The notes below the pieces were generated by a model. The model worked only from the letters and a program-made list of their open reading frames with translations, searched no databases and was not told the DNA's origin. This document shows, piece by piece, positions 33,814 to 41,217 of a DNA stretch of 64,000 nucleotides. The stretch is from Pseudaminobacter sp040045035 (lineage in GTDB: Bacteria; Pseudomonadota; Alphaproteobacteria; Rhizobiales; Rhizobiaceae). Location: the NCBI RefSeq assembly GCF_040045035.1, contig NZ_JBDZDS010000003.1, positions 310,001 to 374,000 of the forward strand. Reading direction: 5' to 3'. The first letter of the stretch is position 1. Every line of letters starts with the position of its first letter. The position numbers were made by a program, and so were the translations under genes.

Positions 33814-34558
33814 GCCCTACCCCGGCTCCCACCGCCACCCGCTCGGGCCGCGCCAGTGAAAGCTCGCGCGCAGCGACGGCCTTGTGCAGATGCACCATCA
33901 TGGCGGCGGCGAAGAGCGGCGTCAGAAGGTTGAGCAGCGGCACTGCGAGAAATGCCGCGATCACCAGCCCGGCCATGAACACCGTGCCGGCATATTTGCG
34001 CCGCAGCGCCTTGGCGTCCGCTTCAGGCCGAAAGCGCATGGCGGCGAATTCGAAGAATTCGCGGCCGAGCAGATAGCCGTTGACCACGAAGAAGGCGCCG
34101 ATGTTGATGCCCGGCACCAGAAGCAGAAACAGCGCCAAAATGTTGGCGACGATGACCACGCCCAGAAATTTCAGCGTCATGACGATCGCCGGCACGATGG
34201 GCAGGGCGCGGCCGGGTGGATCGGCCGGATAGTCGGTGCGCTCGACCACTTCGGCGATGTCGTCCAGAAACAGGCCCGCAACCAGCGCCGTCACCGGCGC
34301 GATCAGCAGGGCCAGCCCAAGGGCCAGCCCGACGCCGGCGAAGATCGCCGCGATCAGCCCGAGCCAGCCGGCCCAGGCGGGAAAGCCGGGCAGGAGCGCG
34401 TCGATCCACGGCAGGGCGAGCGCGTCGAACAGCTTGTAGAGCCCGAACCACGACGCCACCAGCGCGAGCAGCGTGATGCCCAGCGTCTTCAGGAACACGG
34501 CGCGGAATTCGGGCGAAAACAGCCTGCCGGCGGCGGCACGGGCGGCGTCGAAGATCAT
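33803..34558 (-). CDS. EI24/CysZ-type (sulfate transporter family) membrane protein
   Basis: A 251-residue inner-membrane protein with four to six hydrophobic helices. Landmarks are FLKTLGITLLALVASW, the PIVPAIVMTLKFLGVV region and LVPGINIGAFFVVNGYLLGREFF, typical of the EI24 domain shared with CysZ. E. coli CysZ is a sulfate channel; this rhizobial group is poorly characterised, so sulfate uptake is only a family-level guess. It converges with the frameshifted lyase gene and overlaps it by 11 bases, and is divergent from the adenosine kinase. Confidence 0.75.
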   Translation of the reverse strand: MIFDAARAAAGRLFSPEFRAVFLKTLGITLLALVASWFGLYKLFDALALPWIDALLPGFPAWAGWLGLIAAIFAGVGLALGLALLIAPVTALVAGLFLDDIAEVVERTDYPADPPGRALPIVPAIVMTLKFLGVVIVANILALFLLLVPGINIGAFFVVNGYLLGREFFEFAAMRFRPEADAKALRRKYAGTVFMAGLVIAAFLAVPLLNLLTPLFAAAMMVHLHKAVAARELSLARPERVAVGAGVGLTG

Positions 34559-34724
34559 CGGCGGCGTCTCCTTTCACGTCGGGGCCGTTGCCGCCCACAG
34601 ATAGGCGGGCGCCGGCGCCCCCGCAAGAATGCGCTTTTGCAGCTTTGCAAAATCTGCCCGAACGGCTAGACCCGCCGGCGGCCTGCGTGCCAAAACCTAT
34701 CTGCCCGGCTTTGCGGAGACCTTC

Positions 34725-35717
34725 ATGAGCCAATACGACGTGCTTTGCATCGGCAATGCCATTGTCGACATCATTGCCCAGTGCGACGACGATTTCCTCG
34801 TGGAGAACCGCATCATCAAGGGCGCCATGAACCTGATCGACGCCGAGCGCGCCGAGCTGCTCTACAGCCGCATGGGCCCGGCCATCGAGGCCTCCGGCGG
34901 CAGCGCCGGCAACACGGCGGCGGGCGTGGCGAGCTTCGGCGGGCGCGCGGCCTATTTCGGCAAGGTCAGCCGGGACCATCTCGGCCGCATCTTCACCCAC
35001 GACATCAAGGCGCAGGGCGTGGCCTTCGACACCAGCCCGCTGAGCGGCACGCCGCCGACCGCGCGCTCGATGATTTTCGTCACGCCCGACGGCGAGCGCT
35101 CGATGAACACCTATCTCGGCGCCTGCGTGGAGCTGGGGCCGGAGGACGTGGAGGCCGACAAGGCGGCGGGCGCGAAGGTCACCTATTTCGAGGGCTATCT
35201 GTGGGACCCGCCGCTCGCGAAGGAAGCCATCCGCCTCACCGCCGCCCATGCCCACGCCGCCGGCCGCGAAGTGTCGATGACGCTGTCGGACCCGTTCTGC
35301 GTCGACCGCTACCGCGACGAATTTCTGGACCTGATGCGCTCGGGCACGGTGGACATCGTGTTTGCCAATGAGAGCGAGGCAAAGTCGCTCTACCAGACCG
35401 AATCTTTTGACCAGGCGCTGGAGCTGATCCGCAAGGACTGCAAGCTCGCCGCCGTCACCCGCTCGGAGCTCGGCTCGGTCATCGTGCGCGGCGACGAGAC
35501 GGTTGCCGTCGACGCCATTGAGATCGCCGAGCTGGTCGACACCACCGGCGCGGGCGACCTTTACGCCGCCGGCTTCCTGTTCGGCTACACCGCCGGGCGC
35601 AGCCTGGAAGACTGCGGCAAGCTCGGCTCGCTGGCCGCCGGCCTGGTCATCCAGCAGATCGGCCCGCGCCCGCGGCAAAATCTGCGCGAGCAGGCCGAGC
35701 AGTTCGGGTTGCTGTAG
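34725..35717 (+). CDS. Adenosine kinase (PfkB family)
   Basis: A 330-residue sugar kinase-fold enzyme that phosphorylates adenosine to AMP. It has IGNAIVDIIAQ at the N-terminus, the PfkB signature GGSAGNTAAGVASFGG and the catalytic/anion-hole motif DTTGAGDLYAAGFL with its base aspartate. The purine salvage assignment follows the rhizobial adenosine kinase group; ribokinase-like alternatives are less likely. ATG 34725 follows GGAG; an open frame to 34629 upstream lacks similarity. It borders the repeat-rich accessory island. Confidence 0.88.
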   Translation: MSQYDVLCIGNAIVDIIAQCDDDFLVENRIIKGAMNLIDAERAELLYSRMGPAIEASGGSAGNTAAGVASFGGRAAYFGKVSRDHLGRIFTHDIKAQGVAFDTSPLSGTPPTARSMIFVTPDGERSMNTYLGACVELGPEDVEADKAAGAKVTYFEGYLWDPPLAKEAIRLTAAHAHAAGREVSMTLSDPFCVDRYRDEFLDLMRSGTVDIVFANESEAKSLYQTESFDQALELIRKDCKLAAVTRSELGSVIVRGDETVAVDAIEIAELVDTTGAGDLYAAGFLFGYTAGRSLEDCGKLGSLAAGLVIQQIGPRPRQNLREQAEQFGLL

Positions 35718-35757
35718 TTCGGCTCCCTGCCGCAAGCGCCGAGCGATATAGAATTCG

Positions 35758-35900
35758 CCCCCCCCACTCCGTCTCGGCTTTGCCGAGCCACCTCTCCCCC
35801 GATCGACGGGGGAGAGGAAACGCCGTCCGCGAGCTTGGCACCCTTCCTCTCCCCTTTTGAGGGGGAGAGGTGCCGAGCGAAGCGAGGCGGAGTGGGGGTA
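35758..35900. repeat. Palindromic intergenic repeat, copy A
   Basis: A roughly 143-base element that begins CCCCCCACTCCGTCTCGGCT and ends with CGGAGTGGGGG. It contains pairs such as TCTCCCCC/GGGGGAGA and CTCTCCCC/GGGGAGAGG. Its reverse complement matches the first 107 bases of the element at 55621-55796 almost exactly. The whole element can fold on itself. It is the adenosine kinase-side border of the island holding the AIPR gene. Confidence 0.8.
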
Positions 35901-36660
35901 AGCCGTGCCCTATGAGATTGCTCTGCGCGCTTCATCCCGCCCTCGTGGTTCGAGGCTCCGTTCCGCTTCGCTTCACTACACACCTCACCATGAGGGCTAC
36001 CGCTGGCGCCCGCCTCCCTCATTCTGAAGTGCCGCGCCAACCTCCCTCATCCTGAGGTCAGCGCAACTTCCCTCATCCTGAGGCGCTCGCCCGCAGGGCG
36101 AGCCTCGCCCTTCGACCGGCTCAGGGCACGCACCTATTCATCGCCACGCCCCGTTGCCGGTCTGGCTATTGTCCAAGAACCCTCCCCTTTTGCGGGAGTT
36201 CGGGAAGCGGGGCGCGAGGCCGGGCCTTCCGAGAAATTTTTATGCGGCGCGACCTCGCGACCCGCCGGCGATTTCTGTCCCCGTCCGTTCCGCTGCGACG
36301 AAATCCCTGAAGCCCTGCCGTTTCCGCAAAAAAAGCCTTTCGCGGACAAGCCGGGACTGCAGGGTTCCCGTCCTCTGTGCTCGTCCAGCACGCACGGGCC
36401 GTAGTACCCGCAGGGGAACCCTCGGACGGAGCCTCCCCGGGGCCATGGACCACGTTAGCCCACGACCGGAAGCGCCGGTTCCTCCCCACGCAATCACCGT
36501 CGCGACCGGCGTTCCCGCAGGAGAAACTGCCGGGAATTTTACGGGAAGGTTTTGGGGTGGGGGAGAAAGGCAGAGACGTTTTTGTCTGCGCCTCAATGTT
36601 TTCAGGCAGTTGGGGTTGGGATGGCGCCGGGTTTATCCACTCGGCTGCGGACGGCGCCGG
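35901..36660. other. Repeat-rich gene-free DNA
   Basis: The first part (about 36026-36082) carries CCTCATTCTGAAG and two copies of CCTCATCCTGAGG, a rhizobial palindromic motif, followed by CGCCCGCAGGGCG. The following 450 bases are GC-rich with open frames on both strands, but none shows a recognisable protein or a ribosome site. Several short hairpins suggest structured nucleic acid rather than coding sequence; the clearest is listed at 36361-36422. Confidence 0.6.
36361..36422. other. Compact three-way-junction fold (candidate structured element)
   Basis: AGGGTTCCC (36361-36369) pairs with GGGAACCCT (36414-36422). Inside are GTGCT-CGTCC-AGCAC (36377-36391) and CGGG-CCGTAGTA-CCCG (36395-36410). 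The result is a 62-base fold with a 9-bp closing stem and two arms. Further right, CCGG-AAGCG-CCGG adds another hairpin. It resembles neither tRNA (no T-loop or anticodon arm) nor any RNA family I know. Confidence 0.45.
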
Positions 36661-36720
36661 CGCCACCTCCCCCTTGAGGGGAGGTCGCATCCGAGCGCAG
36701 CGAAGGATGCGGGAGGGGTC
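36661..36720. repeat. Palindromic repeat upstream of the AIPR gene
   Basis: CCTCCCC-CTTGA-GGGGAGG and GCATCC-(12 bases)-GGATGC form two hairpins. The composition and CACCTCCCC start relate it to the copy A/B repeat family. Beyond about 36790 the base composition drops toward AT. Confidence 0.55.
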
Positions 36721-36865
36721 ATTTCGGCCGCGCGCGGCTTGGACCTACCCCTCCCGGCCGCTTCGCGGCACCATCGAAGGAGAAGGAAAGCGTTGGCGCA
36801 ACGCTCTGATCACGCGGCCTGGTCTGAAATGTAGCAACACCACGGAGTAAGAATGCCGACTTATT

Positions 36866-36895
36866 CGTTGACCCGGATACTTAATCAACGTCAAC
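36866..36895 (+). promoter_or_regulatory. Candidate promoter/operator of the AIPR gene
   Basis: CGTTGA and TCAACG (36866-36871, 36885-36890) form an inverted repeat, and the adjoining GTTGAC (36867-36872) also pairs with GTCAAC (36890-36895). TTGACC at 36868 could act as a -35 box, with TCAACT or TTATCG as a poor -10. It lies about 45-70 bases before the gene. Confidence 0.35.
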
Positions 36896-36937
36896 TTATC
36901 GCCTGCAACTCGATTCGGTTAATGTTAGAGGACCTTC

Positions 36938-38707
36938 ATGAATCCTGTCATTCGTGCCCAATTGCGAGAGTTTTCTAAAGCCAACTCAATACTCACCGAA
37001 AATCAGGAGAAACAGTTTGAAATATATTCTATTTTCTCAATTTTGACAGGGCTCCTCGGCGAGAACATTGATGCCTATGACGCTCATTTGCAGGGCGATG
37101 AGTTCGGTCTCGATGGGACTGCCGTGATAATTCAGGGTGAGGCGGTTCGCAATCGTCAAGAAGCAGAAGAAAAACTAGCGGCAATAAATAACCCGTCCAT
37201 CGAGTTTATTTTCTTCCAATCCAAAATAAGCACCAATTACGATTATGGTGACATTTCCAAGTTTTTCGACGCCATAACAGGCTTTTTTGACGGCGATCTC
37301 AAAGGTGAAAGTGACGCGATTGATGATCTCATCGGTGCGATGGAGGTCATATATGAAAGGGGCGTCGGAAAGCGCAATCCGAAGTTAAGCTGCTACTACG
37401 TTGCAACGGGCAACTATGAGCAGCCATACAAATTGGAAAAACTAAAAGATAATTTTCGGATCACTCTGCAAGAGCAAAACATATTCGACGCCGCCACAAT
37501 ATCCATTGAGTTTGTAGGCGCGCGCGAGCTTCAACAGTGGTATCGTGCGGCCGTCAGCGCAGTGGAAGTCGAAATAGATTTCCCGCGAAATGTTGTTATG
37601 CCAAACAATAATCACGTAGAAGAAGCTTACATCAGATATATAGATGCTAATAATCTATTGAAATTGTACTCGTTGAAAGACTCTGATGGAAATGTTTTAG
37701 GAATTAACAGGTCGGTTTTCTTCGACAACATTCGGGACTATGATTCAAAGTCAAAAATAAATTTAGGCATAAAAGCCGGCGTGAGGTCAAGCGGAGGGGC
37801 CGAATTTGTTTTTCGAAATAATGGAATAACTGTGGTATCAAAAAGCATTGATCGAACCGGAGACAAATTCCGCCTCGAGGACTTCCAAATTGTCAACGGA
37901 TGCCAAACAAGCAACGTTATATTTGACCTCGTATACGGAGATGATGACGCGGGAAGCAATGGAAATACTGAATTGATTCAGGACATTCAGGTTCCGTTTC
38001 GCCTCATCGGATCAAAGGACGACGAATTTGTTTCATCGATTATCGTCGGAACGAACCGACAGAATCCTGTTAGGGACGAACAATTCTGGGCTCTTCGACC
38101 TTTTATGAAAAGCTTTGAAGAGTACTGTAGAAATCTGGACCCTGAAGAAATTATATATTTCGAAAGAAGAGATAATCAGTATAGAAATCAAAACGTCGAG
38201 CGAACCCGCGTTATGCAGCCGTCGGTCCTAATGAAAGCGGTGGCGGCTTGCCTGCTTTTCCAACCGCAGCGTGCAGCCAGAGACTATCGCGGCATTCTTT
38301 CCGAATACGAGGATTCTATCTTCCTCGATGATCACGATGTTCGCGTATATCATGCCGTCGCATATCTGTATTATCGGCTTGAGTTTCTTTGGCGGAACCA
38401 GAGAATACCGAATAGCTACAAGACGTTTAGGTACTACATTTTAGCGGGAATCGGCCTGCAAATGACTGGTGGCAAGCACGTGTTTGCGATGAAGAAAGGA
38501 AAATTGGCCAGTGTTGCAGAGTCAATTATCGCTCTATGTCGAGATGAAGAGGCCTTCAAAGCGGCTGTTGAGCAGGTAGTTTTGGTTATACAGGACCGAC
38601 TGAAGGAAATGGGTGTCCTAAGTCAAGAACGAATTCGCGACACCATCCGCTCAGAGACATTTTCGAGTACATTCCGGGATCGTTTGATGGCGTTGGAGCT
38701 CGCATAA
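36938..38707 (+). CDS. AIPR family protein (abortive infection phage resistance)
   Basis: A 589-residue protein of the AIPR family, with the core motif FRNNGI (292-297) followed by QIVNGCQTSN (317-326). The N-terminal domain has FGLDG with D59 and, 35 residues later, FFQSK with Q94-x-K96. That is a D...QxK pattern like Mrr-type variants of PD-(D/E)xK nucleases, so an endonuclease role is plausible (inference). Family members are known or predicted anti-phage proteins. Codon use is much more AT-rich than in any neighbour and repeats lie on both sides, which indicates transfer. AGAGGA precedes the start. No methylase or other defence gene is adjacent, so it appears to act alone. Confidence 0.8.
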   Translation: MNPVIRAQLREFSKANSILTENQEKQFEIYSIFSILTGLLGENIDAYDAHLQGDEFGLDGTAVIIQGEAVRNRQEAEEKLAAINNPSIEFIFFQSKISTNYDYGDISKFFDAITGFFDGDLKGESDAIDDLIGAMEVIYERGVGKRNPKLSCYYVATGNYEQPYKLEKLKDNFRITLQEQNIFDAATISIEFVGARELQQWYRAAVSAVEVEIDFPRNVVMPNNNHVEEAYIRYIDANNLLKLYSLKDSDGNVLGINRSVFFDNIRDYDSKSKINLGIKAGVRSSGGAEFVFRNNGITVVSKSIDRTGDKFRLEDFQIVNGCQTSNVIFDLVYGDDDAGSNGNTELIQDIQVPFRLIGSKDDEFVSSIIVGTNRQNPVRDEQFWALRPFMKSFEEYCRNLDPEEIIYFERRDNQYRNQNVERTRVMQPSVLMKAVAACLLFQPQRAARDYRGILSEYEDSIFLDDHDVRVYHAVAYLYYRLEFLWRNQRIPNSYKTFRYYILAGIGLQMTGGKHVFAMKKGKLASVAESIIALCRDEEAFKAAVEQVVLVIQDRLKEMGVLSQERIRDTIRSETFSSTFRDRLMALELA

Positions 38708-38712
38708 AGTGT

Positions 38713-38800
38713 CTCTCGGCCGAGAGCGGCCCAAGCTATTGGCCTCCGCCTCGCCCCGCTCGGCACCTCTCCCCCGCTTCACAGGGGCGAGGAACCGCGG
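38713..38800. repeat. Palindrome and repeat remnant at the right border of the AIPR island
   Basis: CTCTCGGCCGAGAG (38713-38726) is a perfect 14-base palindrome just after the AIPR stop and could end its transcript. It is followed by GCTCGGCACCTCTCCCCC, the same block as in repeats A and B, in a degraded copy. The AIPR gene is thus enclosed by members of one repeat family. Confidence 0.6.
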
Positions 38801-38820
38801 CTTCGGCGTGAGACTCCCCC

Positions 38821-41106
38821 TCACGCTCCCGCCGTAAACGCCGCGATCGCCGCCATGTTGACGATGTCCGAGTCCTTGGCATTCAGCGGCACGATCTGGA
38901 CCGGCTTGTTGAGGCCGACCAGTAGCGGGCCGATGACCGTGCAGCCGCCGAGCTCCTGCAGCATCTTGGTCGAGATCGAGGCCGAGTGGAATGCCGGCAT
39001 GACCAGCACGTTGGCCGGGCCCGACAGGCGGCAGAACGGGTATTGCTGCATGAGGCGCGGGTTGAGCGCGACGTCTGCGGCCATCTCGCCGTCATATTCG
39101 AAATCGACGCGGCGCTTGTCGAGGATTTTTACCGCTTCCTGGATGCGCTCGGAGCGTTCGCCGGCCGGGTGACCGAAGGTGGAATAGGCGAGCATGGCTA
39201 TGCGCGGCTCGTAGCCCATGCGGCGCGCGAAACCGGCGGCTTCCTCGGCGATGTCGGCGATCTGCTCGGCGTTCGGCATGTCGTGCACGGCCGTGTCGGC
39301 CACCAGAACGGTGCGGCCGCGGCAGAGCGCGATCGACACGCCGATGACGCGGTGGCCGGGCTTTGCGTCGATGGCGCGGCGCACGTCTTCCAGCGCGGTG
39401 GAGTAGTTGCGGGTGACGCCGGTGACCATGCCGTCGGCATCGCCCAGCGCCACCATGGCGGCGGCGAAATGGTTGCGGTCGTTGTTGATCAGGCGCTGGC
39501 AGTCGCGGAACAGGAAACCCTGGCGCTGCAGGCGCTCGTAGAGGAAGTCGGCATAGATGGCGTTGCGACGCGACAGGCGCGCATTGATGATCTCGATGCC
39601 GGGCTTGTCGAGGTCGACGCCGGCTTGCCGCGCGTTTTCCTTGATGACGTCGTCGCGGCCGAGCAGGATGGCGGTGCCGAGCTTCTGGTTCACATAGGAC
39701 ACGGCCGCGCGCATCATCTGCTCTTCCTCGCCTTCGGTGAAGACGATGCGCTTGGGCTGGCGGCGCACGCGGTCATAGATGCGTTGCAGCGTGGAGGCGA
39801 TGGGGTCGCGCCGGGCCGACAACTCGTTGGCGTAGCGGTCGAGGTCGAGGATCGGCCGGCGGGCGACGCCGGTGTCCATCGCCGCCTTGGCGACGGCGAC
39901 GGGAATCGCCGAGATGAGGCGCGGATCGAACGGCACCGGGATGATGTAGTTGGGGCCGAATTTCGGGCGATTGCCCTGGTAGGCGGCGGCGACGTCGTCG
40001 GGCACGTCCTGGCGGGCGAGATCGGCCAGCGCACGCGCCGCGGCGATCTTCATCTCGTCGTTGATGGTCGTGGCGCGTACGTCGAGCGCGCCGCGAAAAA
40101 TGTAGGGGAAGCCGAGCACGTTGTTGACCTGGTTCGGATAGTCCGAACGGCCGGTGGCCATGATGGCGTCGGTGCGGATCTCGGCGACCTCCTCGGGCGT
40201 GATCTCCGGATCGGGATTGGCCATGGCGAAGATGATCGGGTTCTTGGCCATGGACTGGACCATGGTGGTGGTCAGCGCGCCCTTGGCGGAAAGGCCGAAG
40301 AACACGTCGGCGCCGTCCATGGCGTCGGCCAGGCTGCGGGCGTCGGTGACCACCGCGTGCGCCGACTTCCACTGGTTCATGCCTTCGGTGCGGCCCTGGT
40401 AGACCACGCCCTTGGTGTCGCAGAGGATGACGTTTTCAGGTGCAAAGCCCATCGACTTGACGAGCTCGATGCAGGCGATGCCGGCCGAGCCTGCGCCGTT
40501 GCAGACGAGTTTCGTGGTCTTGAGATCGCGGCCGGTGACCTCAAGCGCGTTGATGAGGCCGGCGGCGGCGATGATTGCCGTGCCGTGCTGGTCGTCATGG
40601 AAGACCGGGATGTCCATGATCTCGCGCAGGCACTGCTCGATGATGAAGCAGTCGGGCGCCTTGATGTCTTCAAGGTTGATGCCGCCGAAGGAGGGGCCCA
40701 GATAGCGCACGCAGTTGATGAATTCGTCGACGTCCGCCGTGTCGACCTCGAGGTCGATGGAATCGACGTCGGCGAAGCGCTTGAACAGCACCGCCTTGCC
40801 TTCCATCACCGGCTTGGAGGCCAGCGCGCCGAGATTGCCGAGGCCGAGGATGGCCGTGCCGTTGGAGATGACCGCCACCATGTTGCCGCGGGCGGTGTAG
40901 TCGAAGGCGCGGCTGGGGTCTTCGGCGATGGCCTTCACCGGCACCGCGACGCCCGGCGAATAGGCGAGCGACAGGTCGCGCTGCGTGGCCATGGGCTTGG
41001 TGGGGCTGATCTCCAGCTTGCCGGGGCGGCCCATGGCGTGGAAATCCAGCGCTTCCTGGGCACCGATGGACGGACCTGCGTTGTCTGATTTGTTGCCGGA
41101 TGCCAT
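38821..41106 (-). CDS. maeB: NADP-dependent malic enzyme with C-terminal phosphotransacetylase-like domain
   Basis: A 761-residue two-domain malic enzyme (malate plus NADP+ to pyruvate, CO2, NADPH). The N-terminal catalytic part has SPGVAVPVKAI, FHDDQHGTAIIAAAGLINAL with metal ligands, and the nucleotide loop CNGAGSAGIACIEL. From about residue 450 a phosphotransacetylase-like domain begins (RIVFTEGEEEQMMRAA), which in relatives is regulatory, responding to acetyl-CoA, rather than catalytic. In rhizobia Dme and Tme share this layout; I use the general symbol. It is divergent from mutS. Confidence 0.94.
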   Translation of the reverse strand: MASGNKSDNAGPSIGAQEALDFHAMGRPGKLEISPTKPMATQRDLSLAYSPGVAVPVKAIAEDPSRAFDYTARGNMVAVISNGTAILGLGNLGALASKPVMEGKAVLFKRFADVDSIDLEVDTADVDEFINCVRYLGPSFGGINLEDIKAPDCFIIEQCLREIMDIPVFHDDQHGTAIIAAAGLINALEVTGRDLKTTKLVCNGAGSAGIACIELVKSMGFAPENVILCDTKGVVYQGRTEGMNQWKSAHAVVTDARSLADAMDGADVFFGLSAKGALTTTMVQSMAKNPIIFAMANPDPEITPEEVAEIRTDAIMATGRSDYPNQVNNVLGFPYIFRGALDVRATTINDEMKIAAARALADLARQDVPDDVAAAYQGNRPKFGPNYIIPVPFDPRLISAIPVAVAKAAMDTGVARRPILDLDRYANELSARRDPIASTLQRIYDRVRRQPKRIVFTEGEEEQMMRAAVSYVNQKLGTAILLGRDDVIKENARQAGVDLDKPGIEIINARLSRRNAIYADFLYERLQRQGFLFRDCQRLINNDRNHFAAAMVALGDADGMVTGVTRNYSTALEDVRRAIDAKPGHRVIGVSIALCRGRTVLVADTAVHDMPNAEQIADIAEEAAGFARRMGYEPRIAMLAYSTFGHPAGERSERIQEAVKILDKRRVDFEYDGEMAADVALNPRLMQQYPFCRLSGPANVLVMPAFHSASISTKMLQELGGCTVIGPLLVGLNKPVQIVPLNAKDSDIVNMAAIAAFTAGA

Positions 41107-41217
41107 GGTCTCGCGCGGTCCCTTCCCAAGCCGTTTTTTGTGGAGTGTTCGGGATTAAGGCTACACTTCGGCCCTGTAAACCGCCAATCAGGACAAAGCT
41201 CTTTTTTGGACGAGACA

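Noticed and set aside
35758..35900. Possible CRISPR array in the repeat-rich gap
   Set aside because: The repeats are few, palindromic and unevenly spaced, with no unique spacers of constant length and no cas genes.
36361..36422. A tRNA-like gene
   Set aside because: The fold has only three stems, no anticodon arm of the right size and no GTTCGA T-loop.
36154..36834. Open frames of 120-226 codons on both strands between the repeats and the AIPR gene
   Set aside because: No ribosome site, odd composition, strong hairpins and no recognisable domains; more likely structured or repeat DNA.
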